This document shows, in pieces, positions 1 to 6,354 of a stretch of 15,988 nucleotides of DNA. The notes beneath the pieces were generated by a model, which worked only from the letters and a program-made list of their open reading frames with translations, did not search any database and was not told the origin of the DNA. Positions within the stretch are counted from its first letter, which is position 1; every line of letters begins with the position of its first letter. The stretch covers positions 1-15,988 of the forward strand of contig JAZDHC010000185.1 of assembly GCA_043806395.1 (NCBI GenBank), read 5' to 3'. This stretch comes from CG2-30-40-21 sp043806395. Lineage in GTDB: Bacteria; UBA9089; CG2-30-40-21. A program made the translations under genes and the position numbers.

Positions 1-513
1 CAAAAGCCCGTCCGCATGTCTGGGGGAGGCGACAAACTGTATTCCAAAACGACCCAGATCAAAAACAATGGTATTCAAAGCATTGGTATTTGCCTCGCAG
101 GCACCACAGCCGCCAGCACTTACCTGCCTTAACTTCAATGACCGTCCAAATATCTGCCTTGCCTTGTCCTTGAGGCTTTCGGCAACCTCAAACCGTTCAT
201 CCTTTATAACTAAGGCATCTCTGGTTCCGGTGCTAAGGATATAATCCTGTGTCCAATGAATAGCCCCATGCAGGCATGCCTTCTCGCACCCTCCACAAAA
301 CAGACACCTGCCAAGGTCAATTTCAACGCCATCAGCCTCGATTCCAATCGTATCTGTAGGGCAAACATCCATACAACTGTGGCATCCCTGGCGGCACTTA
401 GCCTGGTCAATCATTGGTCTGCCTTGAAACCGTTCCGGTAGTTCCGGCGGTTTGGCAGGGAATGGAATTGTCCGGTGTCCCTGCTTAAGCCGTGTTCTAA
501 TTACCTGTAACAT
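1..513 (-). CDS. NuoB/HyfI-like small subunit fused to a ferredoxin domain (Ehr complex), 3' end outside window
   Basis: This is the electron-transfer subunit of the Ehr-type complex, predicted on the cytoplasmic face, passing electrons between its iron-sulfur clusters and the large subunit. Only the first 171 residues are visible. Residues 36-85 form a two-cluster ferredoxin module: C40, C44, C47, C51 (the first spacing is three residues instead of two) and C70, C73, C76, C80. A NuoB/HyfI-type domain follows, with the proximal-cluster motif CGACE at 136-140 and the segment FDLGRFGIQFVASPRHADG. The ATG lies 7 nt after a GGAG ribosome site (AAGGAGCACCCATG). Its start overlaps the end of the upstream MFS gene by 13 nt, so the two are probably translationally coupled. 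The large subunit it should pair with lies about 1.7 kb upstream, beyond the MFS gene and a repeat-rich gap; these genes are usually adjacent. Confidence 0.9.
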   Translation of the reverse strand, partial: MLQVIRTRLKQGHRTIPFPAKPPELPERFQGRPMIDQAKCRQGCHSCMDVCPTDTIGIEADGVEIDLGRCLFCGGCEKACLHGAIHWTQDYILSTGTRDALVIKDERFEVAESLKDKARQIFGRSLKLRQVSAGGCGACEANTNALNTIVFDLGRFGIQFVASPRHADGLL

Positions 514-1691
514 GGGTGCTCCTTTTTTATAAATATAATAAACAATATTACTGATAAAGTAGCTGTTATCGCTCCAAAATAAAATGTTGCAGAAGGAGAT
601 ATGGTATCCCAGAGCCATCCACCTATAAGGCTTGCAGGAAACATTGCGAGTCCAACAACTGTATTATAAATTCCGAAGGCTGTCGCCTTAAAATCCGATG
701 GTATTATGGTTGAGAGAAATGCCTTTTGTATGCCCTCTGTTAGTCCCATAAAGAGTCCATAAAAACCGAACAATATCCAGATAGTCTTTATATCCTCTGC
801 AACAGCAAAGCCGTAATAAAGTATTGCAAATAAGAGAAAACCCAAAAGAATTACCCTTTTCTTTCCAAACTTGTCTGCTACAATGCCGGCAGGAATGGCT
901 GACAGAGAATAAATGAGGTTGAATAAAAGATAAACTATGGGAATCATGACAATGGGAATCCCTATCTGCTGTGCCCTCAGTATCAGGAATACATCGCTTG
1001 AATTGCCTATGGCGAATATACCGGCAATGAATACAAAGAATTTAAATTTCCAGTCAAAATGTTTCAGTGTTAGTTTTGACCTTTCTGAGGGTGTTACCGG
1101 GGCTTTTTCTTTTTCAGTGATAAAAAAGATGATCAAGAGTACCGCAACAATACCCGGTATTATGGAGAGCCAAAAGACCTTTCTATAATCATTTGAGAAT
1201 ATCCCCAGTAATAAAAAAGCAATCGCCGGGCCGATAACCGCTCCCATCGTATCCAATGAACGGTGAAAACTGAATGCCCTTGCAAAATGAGTGGTTTTCG
1301 AAGATTCAGCAATAAGAGCATCCCGTGGTGCAGTGCGAATACCTTTGCCGAACCTGTCCATAAAGCGGAATCCCATGACATGATGCCATGTTGTGGCAAG
1401 GGCGACAATAGGTCTGCTTACAGTAGAGATTCCGTATCCTGCAACCATAAGCCATTTGCGGTTACCTATCCTGTCTGAAAACCAGCCGGAGAAAACCTTG
1501 AGCAGGCTTGCAGTGGATTCTGCAGTGCCTTCTATCAGGCCGATAATAGATTTGTTGATACCGAGGACATTTGCCAGGAAGAGCGGGACAAGTGGATAGA
1601 TCATCTCTGAACCGATGTCCATGAAAAAACTTACCAGTCCGCTGACAAACACATTGCGGCCAAAGCCAAAGAACTTTTTATTCTCTTGCAT
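501..1691 (-). CDS. MFS transporter (12-TM major facilitator) inside the Ehr operon
   Basis: A predicted inner-membrane secondary transporter of 396 residues, a typical MFS length. It shows alternating hydrophobic segments throughout, the MFS signature between TM2 and TM3 (GWFSDRIGNRKWL, residues 69-81) and a second conserved stretch, DRFGKGIRTAPRDA, at 112-125. The substrate cannot be told from sequence; MFS proteins with this second stretch are usually annotated only as MFS transporters. I chose the ATG at 1691 because a GGGGAGAG ribosome site lies 6 nt upstream. An in-frame ATG at 1715 would add eight residues but has no good ribosome site. The gene sits between the large and small subunit genes of the Ehr complex and overlaps the small subunit start by 13 nt. 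Whether it works with the complex or was inserted by chance is unknown. Confidence 0.88.
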   Translation of the reverse strand: MQENKKFFGFGRNVFVSGLVSFFMDIGSEMIYPLVPLFLANVLGINKSIIGLIEGTAESTASLLKVFSGWFSDRIGNRKWLMVAGYGISTVSRPIVALATTWHHVMGFRFMDRFGKGIRTAPRDALIAESSKTTHFARAFSFHRSLDTMGAVIGPAIAFLLLGIFSNDYRKVFWLSIIPGIVAVLLIIFFITEKEKAPVTPSERSKLTLKHFDWKFKFFVFIAGIFAIGNSSDVFLILRAQQIGIPIVMIPIVYLLFNLIYSLSAIPAGIVADKFGKKRVILLGFLLFAILYYGFAVAEDIKTIWILFGFYGLFMGLTEGIQKAFLSTIIPSDFKATAFGIYNTVVGLAMFPASLIGGWLWDTISPSATFYFGAITATLSVILFIIFIKKEHPCYR

Positions 1692-1738
1692 TAATTTCTC
1701 TCCCCACGTAACCATTCAGGCTATATTTTAAGATGTGT

Positions 1739-1970
1739 TAGACTTCTGCAAAATTGACTACTGCATCATTTCATTTGAATTTATCGGTGAGACGAAGAAC
1801 ACACCCCTAAATTCCCTCTTGAGAGGTAAAGACACACCCCTAACCCCTCTTAATAGAGGGGAATAGGATTAGGGAAACGCTGGAGTGTAAAATTTTCCTC
1901 TAAAATTCCCCTCTAATAAGAGGGGGTAGGGGGTGTGTTTCCACTCCAAAACCTATTTTGCAGAAGTCTA
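1739..1970. mobile_element. MITE-like element, 16-bp perfect terminal inverted repeats, 10-bp target duplication
   Basis: The ends TAGACTTCTGCAAAAT (1739-1754) and ATTTTGCAGAAGTCTA (1955-1970) are exact reverse complements. The 10-mer TAAGATGTGT directly flanks both sides (1729-1738 and 1971-1980) in the same orientation, as expected for a target-site duplication made by a transposase. The 232-bp interior has no coding potential and is packed with the repeat family CACCCCTAA / CCCTCTTAATAGAGGGG. A related hairpin occurs at 15905-15922. The element is most likely a non-autonomous transposon mobilised by a transposase encoded elsewhere. I do not assign an IS family. It lies just upstream of the MFS gene. 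Confidence 0.85.
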
Positions 1971-1980
1971 TAAGATGTGT

Positions 1981-2147
1981 AAGAAAGGAGAAAGGGGGAA
2001 GATGGGGAAATGGAGAAAAATGATAATTAGCCACGAATGCACACGAATTAAGACTAATATTTTTATTTGTGCTTATTCGTTCCATTAGTGTTTATTCGTG
2101 GTTACATTTTCTCCAATTCTCCCTTTTCCCTATTTCTCTTTATCTTA
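1981..2147. repeat. long imperfect inverted repeat (hairpin element)
   Basis: Purine-rich sequence at 1981-2038 (AAGGAGAAAGGGGGAAG ... GGAGAAAAATG ... CCACGAAT) is mirrored by 2092-2147 (ATTCGTGG ... CATTTTCTCC ... TTTCTC). The centre (2031-2098) holds several copies of an ACACGAAT / ATTCGTG word. The arms match imperfectly over about 50 bp. No gene is visible in 1716-2169: this hairpin element and the adjacent MITE fill the gap between the Ehr large subunit and the MFS gene. Confidence 0.65.
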
Positions 2148-2169
2148 TACTATCTGGACATTTACCCTC

Positions 2170-3603
2170 CTACAAGTCATGCCCGCAATATGAAAGGTTG
2201 AAGCTTTTGTTGCACAAAGGAAAGTCTGATATTTGCTCATCTCTCATAGCCATTGCCAATCCCATCCAATTATGAAATGAAGGGTCAACCACCTTATAAT
2301 GGGAAAAGTTGCCCTCATTGTCTGTCATAGCTACATGGCAAATCTCACCACGCCAGCCCTCAACAAGACTTACTACAAATCTATTCTTAGTCAGGGCATG
2401 AGGCACAATCCGGACTTGTCCTTGCGGCAATGCCTCTAACTGTTCTTGAATAAAGGCAACAGACCTTTGAATCTCCAGCCAGCGAACAAAGGCTCTGGCA
2501 AAGATATCCCCTGTATCCCATCGTGAGACCTGAATCTGTGAATAGCAAAAGATGCCAGAGGGAAAGTTATGCCTGACATCCCGCGTAATGCCGCAAGCCC
2601 TTGCCACTGGTCCAACCAATCCCAGAGTCTCTGCCATCTCTTTTGTCAATCTTCCAGTGCCCTCAAATAGCGACAGAACAGAGGATGTACTCATAAGAAG
2701 ATTTACGGCTGAGGTAACATCTTGTAGTCCTATTTCCATGCGTTTTTGTATTTCTTCCTTGAGGTTAATATCAATATCAAATGCTACACCCCCTGGTCTC
2801 ACCAATCCTCTACCAAAGCGATTGCCACAGATAAGTGCAGTCATATTAAGAAAATCACCACGAAGCCGTCCGCAGTAGGATGCTGTTGGCAAAAATCCCA
2901 CATCACCTGCCAATGCCCCCAGATCCCCAACATGATTGGCTATTCGTTCAAGCTCCAGGGCAATAGCTCGCAAAACCTCTGCCCGCGGTGACGGATTGCA
3001 GCCCGTCAATGCCTCGTATGCCTGACAATATGCCAGAGTGTGTCCTATTGTAGTATCCCCGGCAAGCGTCTGGATGTAATGAATGGTGCGTTTATTTGGA
3101 CTGCCAATAAGTGCTTGCTCAACCCCACGATGCTGATAGCCAAGCGATATTTCCAGATGCAAGACGACCTCACCATGACATTGAAATCGAAAATGCCCGG
3201 GCTCAATAATCCCGGCATGTACAGGACCTACTGCTACCTCGTGTATTTCCTCACCATTAACCTGAAAAAACTCATACTTGTCTGGCTGACGAACAGGCTT
3301 TAACCATGGGTGTCCTTGCGGTGTTATTCCATATTGTTCAAAAATCTCCCGTTCAAATAAGTGTGCGGAGGGCTTTTCAGGGGTTAATGAGGGATAAGCA
3401 TCCTTGACATCTGTGGTAAGGCAAGAAAGTACTCCTGTATCCTCATATCCAAGAACCGCAAACAAACGAATAATCCCATCTTGCATTGGCATCCCAAACA
3501 GACAGACAAGCCTTGCATTACCACAAACCTCTTCCTTAAATCCATCCCAACCAAGATGGGGAATATTTTTAAGATGAATCTGTTCACCATTACGCATAAA
3601 CAT
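2170..3603 (-). CDS. NuoCD/HyfG-like large subunit of an Ehr complex, lacking the Ni-Fe cysteine ligands
   Basis: This 477-residue protein has a NuoC-like N-terminal domain (about residues 1-110, including FEREIFEQYGI) fused to a NuoD / group 4 hydrogenase large-subunit domain (about 120-477, including GPVHAGIIEPGHF, GYQHRGVE and ELERIANHVGDLG). In active hydrogenases the N-terminal ligands are a CGIC motif before a conserved His; here the aligned residues are A181-G-D-T184 before H188. The C-terminal DPCxxC is D440-P-S442-F-H-N445. All four ligands are therefore absent and the protein is not a hydrogenase catalytic subunit. This fits the Ehr group, whose substrate is unknown; a quinone- or complex-I-like role is possible. 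The ATG at 3603 follows a GGAGGG site by 5 nt and overlaps the upstream stop (TGATG), giving translational coupling. Confidence 0.92.
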   Translation of the reverse strand: MFMRNGEQIHLKNIPHLGWDGFKEEVCGNARLVCLFGMPMQDGIIRLFAVLGYEDTGVLSCLTTDVKDAYPSLTPEKPSAHLFEREIFEQYGITPQGHPWLKPVRQPDKYEFFQVNGEEIHEVAVGPVHAGIIEPGHFRFQCHGEVVLHLEISLGYQHRGVEQALIGSPNKRTIHYIQTLAGDTTIGHTLAYCQAYEALTGCNPSPRAEVLRAIALELERIANHVGDLGALAGDVGFLPTASYCGRLRGDFLNMTALICGNRFGRGLVRPGGVAFDIDINLKEEIQKRMEIGLQDVTSAVNLLMSTSSVLSLFEGTGRLTKEMAETLGLVGPVARACGITRDVRHNFPSGIFCYSQIQVSRWDTGDIFARAFVRWLEIQRSVAFIQEQLEALPQGQVRIVPHALTKNRFVVSLVEGWRGEICHVAMTDNEGNFSHYKVVDPSFHNWMGLAMAMRDEQISDFPLCNKSFNLSYCGHDL

Positions 3604-5063
3604 CAAAACCCTCCAAGCTGTCTGGCAATACCATGAAGTACAGAGCTTAAGACTGGTGGCATATAAACACCGCCTATAATAATAAGAATGCCTAAAACAA
3701 GAGGTGGCAGGAGGCATAAAAAGGATTCAGTTTTCTTCTCCATTCCTTCTGGTGCATCCCCTTGAGCCATACTAAGAAATGGCTTAGACATCCCGATAAA
3801 AATAATAACCAATAAAACAAGAAATATCACAGATACAGCTATCATTCTATTATCTAATGCTGCCTTAAGTATGGTAAATTCACTCAAAAAGATGCTGAAT
3901 GGTGGAAAGCCAACGATAGCAAAAAATCCAGCCATCCACAGTATCCCGGAAACAGGCAGTACTCTCAAAATACCACACACATTATCACAGGATTTTGTTT
4001 TGTAGGCACGAAGGATATTACCAGCAATCAGAAAAAGCATGGCTTTGGTGAGTGAATGATTAAGGATATGAAGCATTGACCCAAAGATAGCTGCCCCGCC
4101 AATACCCATTCCCAGGGTTAGAATTCCCATATGTTCTACACTCGAATACGCCAGCATCCGCTTATAATCTTTCTGTCCCAAGATAAACACCGCTGCCACA
4201 GCCATAGATAACAATCCGAAAATCAAAAACAACTCCTGACAAAATGCCCCGTTCCCGGAGGCAATGCAGACCTGCCATACCCTGAGTATTGCCAAAAAAG
4301 AGCAGTTCAGAAGTGCCCCGGAGAGAAGGGCAGAGACCAGAGAGGGTGCCTCGCTATGGGCATCCGGAAGCCAGGTATGCAGGGGTGCCAGTCCCATCTT
4401 TGTCCCATATCCTACCAGAAAGAAGATAAAGCTTGCCTTTAGCCAGGGAGTTGATATTTGAGCAGCATTAGAAATCATAGCTTGCATGTAAAGGGGTAAA
4501 ACCTCTCCACCTGCAACAACTAAGAAAAAGTTACCCATCAATGCCAGGGCAATCCCAACCGAGCAGATTAAAAGATACTTCCAGCTTGCCTCCAAGGAAC
4601 GGTGATGACGGTGATAATAGATAAGTGGGGCACTGGCAAGGGTTGTCGCTTCTACGGCTACCCATTGAAGACCAAAATGCCCGCTTACACAAACCAGACT
4701 CATGGCAGATAAAAAGAGAAGCAAACAACCCTTAAACCTTGATTCCGGAGCATTGGTAAAAAATGCATCCTCCTCAAAGTCCTGTATCTTGTCTGTTGCT
4801 TCCTGTTTGAAATACCCAATGGCATAGATAGATATACAAAGGAACAGAACGCTCGTTATGCTCAGGAAAAAAAGACCGAGATTATCCAGAATCAACCATC
4901 CTCCATAAAAGGATGCTGGCAAAAACCACCATAAGGAAGTGGTAATTCCTGTATGGATAATCGCAGTAAATACCAGAATAAATCTACGCCAGCTACTCTG
5001 CTTTACAAAGAAAGAAAGAATACCGGAAAGAGCTGGAATAATGATTAAATATAAAAGCAGCAT
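3603..5063 (-). CDS. HyfF-like / NuoN-M-L family proton-translocating membrane subunit
   Basis: A 486-residue multi-spanning inner-membrane protein of the Mrp-antiporter-like family (HyfF, NuoL/M/N). It carries the two hallmark charged residues of proton-pumping subunits: E138 in the TM5-like segment QWVAVEATTLASAP, and K222 in GYGTKMGLAPLHTWLPDAH. YKRMLAYSSVEHMGI and NHSLTKAMLFLIAGN, both conserved in this family, follow. Its length suits HyfF. It should form part of the membrane arm that couples electron transfer in the peripheral subunits to ion movement. The ATG has a GGGGAG ribosome site 6-7 nt upstream. The stop overlaps the large-subunit start by one nucleotide. The gene to its 5' side is the NuoH-like subunit, across a 62-bp gap filled by a hairpin repeat. 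Confidence 0.92.
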   Translation of the reverse strand: MLLLYLIIIPALSGILSFFVKQSSWRRFILVFTAIIHTGITTSLWWFLPASFYGGWLILDNLGLFFLSITSVLFLCISIYAIGYFKQEATDKIQDFEEDAFFTNAPESRFKGCLLLFLSAMSLVCVSGHFGLQWVAVEATTLASAPLIYYHRHHRSLEASWKYLLICSVGIALALMGNFFLVVAGGEVLPLYMQAMISNAAQISTPWLKASFIFFLVGYGTKMGLAPLHTWLPDAHSEAPSLVSALLSGALLNCSFLAILRVWQVCIASGNGAFCQELFLIFGLLSMAVAAVFILGQKDYKRMLAYSSVEHMGILTLGMGIGGAAIFGSMLHILNHSLTKAMLFLIAGNILRAYKTKSCDNVCGILRVLPVSGILWMAGFFAIVGFPPFSIFLSEFTILKAALDNRMIAVSVIFLVLLVIIFIGMSKPFLSMAQGDAPEGMEKKTESFLCLLPPLVLGILIIIGGVYMPPVLSSVLHGIARQLGGF

Positions 5064-5078
5064 GATAACTCCCCTGTT

Positions 5079-5142
5079 AGGCTGTAGGTTTTTAGGCTGA
5101 AGGTAAAAGCCTACAGCCTAAAAGCCTAAAAGCCTACAGCCT
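5079..5142. repeat. 20-bp-arm inverted repeat overlapping the 3' end of the NuoH-like gene
   Basis: The arms at 5079-5098 and 5123-5142 are reverse complements with 19 of 20 matches, built from the word AGGCTGTAGG / AGCCTACAGCCT, with a 24-nt loop. The right arm covers the stop codon and about the last five codons of the upstream gene. It could fold as a strong hairpin in the mRNA between the NuoH-like and HyfF-like genes and reduce readthrough or act as an RNA stabiliser. It has no U-tract, so I do not call it a terminator. Confidence 0.75.
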
Positions 5143-6028
5143 TCCTCAACACTATAATCAAAGCAATAAGCGAAAATATCCCTGCCCCCATAAGTATTGA
5201 TGGCACATTCAACAGCTTTAATCGTGCCATCCCTGACTCAATAACACCCACAACAACCGCTAACCCCAACATTCCTCCCAAAAATGCCCCAGTATCTACC
5301 CATGGATTTCCTGTGTGAACAGGTACAATAATTCCTACCAACAATGTCCCCAAAACCCAAAACTTCAGGGCAGCACTGTAAAGAATAAAGGCAAGGTCAG
5401 GACCACCATGGTCAAGAACCATCACCTCATGGATCATGGTTAGCTCCAGATGTGTGTTCGGGTCATCAAACGGAATGCGGCTATTCTCCACTAAGAATAC
5501 TATCAGGATGGTGATGCTTACAAGTGTAAGGCTGGCTCCATACTGACTCCAGATTAAAGGGGTAATGTAGCCGAGCATTCCTGAAAGGGATACGCAGCCA
5601 GACACCTTAGCCACAGTTATCAGGGCAATGAAAATGACAGGTTCAGCCAATAATCCAAACCATGCCTCCCTGCTTGCACCCATGCCCTCAAAACTTGACC
5701 CAGTATCTAACGCTGCTATAATAGTAAAAAATCGCATCAAACCCAACAAGTATATAAACAGAATAATATCCCCATCAAATTGCAACGCCCCTGAAATAAT
5801 ATATGCAGCTATCATTATTGAAACCAAGCCAACAAGTGGACCTGCTCGAAATACCCAGGTGGTTGTCTGGCTATAGACTGCACCCTTTTTCAGGAGCTTC
5901 CAGAGGTCGAAGTAGAGTTGAAATACTGGCTGCCCTGTCCGTCCGGCAAAAAATGCCTTGGTTTTGTTAATCACCCCAAACAGAAGTGGAGACAATATCA
6001 TTGATAAAAGCAGATAAATTATTTCCAT
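5126..6028 (-). CDS. HyfC/HycD/NuoH-like membrane subunit of the Ehr complex
   Basis: A 300-residue inner-membrane protein of the NuoH / HycD family, the subunit joining the peripheral arm to the antiporter-like subunits. Visible family motifs are GRTGQPVFQLYFDLWKLLKK (29-48), GMGASREAWFGLLAEP (115-130), and ENSRIPFDDPNTHLELTMIHE (181-201). The last corresponds to the acidic quinone-chamber loop of NuoH. I chose the ATG at 6028 because GGAG lies 9 nt upstream; an in-frame TTG at 6043 would add five residues but overlaps that ribosome site. The last residues (RKAVGF) and the stop are encoded inside an inverted repeat, so the native C-terminus may have been rewritten by repeat insertion. No HyfE/NuoK-like gene follows, although one is usual between HyfC- and HyfF-type genes. 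Confidence 0.9.
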   Translation of the reverse strand: MEIIYLLLSMILSPLLFGVINKTKAFFAGRTGQPVFQLYFDLWKLLKKGAVYSQTTTWVFRAGPLVGLVSIMIAAYIISGALQFDGDIILFIYLLGLMRFFTIIAALDTGSSFEGMGASREAWFGLLAEPVIFIALITVAKVSGCVSLSGMLGYITPLIWSQYGASLTLVSITILIVFLVENSRIPFDDPNTHLELTMIHEVMVLDHGGPDLAFILYSAALKFWVLGTLLVGIIVPVHTGNPWVDTGAFLGGMLGLAVVVGVIESGMARLKLLNVPSILMGAGIFSLIALIIVLRKAVGF

Positions 6029-6044
6029 ATCAAAATACTCCAAT

Positions 6045-6330
6045 AGGACGCAGATTGACGCTGATCAACAGGATAAAATTAAGAAAAGATCTGCATTATA
6101 CTCAGCAAGGTCATAAATTGTGTTTTTCGCTGGTCTTAATCAACGATAGCTGTGTTGTTCAGGTTTGTAGGGGCGAACCTATGTGTTCGCCCAGTTATTT
6201 GGGTAGACACACAGGTCTACCCCTACGGTCCACCTTCACGCCTTGCTCTTCTTGATTAATCCTCACCGAAAATTCACAATTTATGCCCTCGCTGAGTATA
6301 ATCATGGAAAATCCTGTAAATCTGCGTTCT
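6045..6330. repeat. nested inverted-repeat complex between the HyfB-like and HyfC-like genes
   Basis: Three repeat layers sit inside each other. The outermost words are AGGACGCAGATT...CAGGAT (6045-6074) and ATCCTGTAAATCTGCGTT (6311-6328). Inside these are arms of about 50 bp, 6095-6143 and 6252-6302, imperfect reverse complements running from ATTATACTCAGC to TTAATCAA. The innermost layer is the two-hairpin element at 6166-6226. The pattern suggests successive insertion of one element into another. The 326-bp gap contains no gene. Confidence 0.7.
6166..6226. repeat. two-hairpin GTAGGGGC element, copy A
   Basis: GTAG (6167-6170) and CTAC (6223-6226) enclose two 8-bp stems: GGGCGAAC (6171-6178) with GTTCGCCC (6185-6192), and GGGTAGAC (6201-6208) with GTCTACCC (6215-6222). 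The same layout with different stem sequences recurs at 14796-14866, so the pairing is kept while the bases change. Confidence 0.8.
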
Positions 6331-6354
6331 AAATTTTTTTCATCCTTACTTCCA

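Noticed and set aside
1739..1970. Intact insertion sequence
   Set aside because: The element is only 232 bp and has no transposase frame.
2170..3603. Functional [NiFe] hydrogenase catalytic subunit
   Set aside because: None of the four ligand cysteines is present at the aligned positions.
3604..3717. N-terminal extension of the large subunit
   Set aside because: It is the reverse-strand overlap with the end of the HyfF-like gene in another frame; GGAGGG and the TGATG overlap define the start at 3603.
5064..5125. Rho-independent terminator after the NuoH-like gene
   Set aside because: The stem is long but has a 24-nt loop and no T-tract, and the downstream gene belongs to the same complex.
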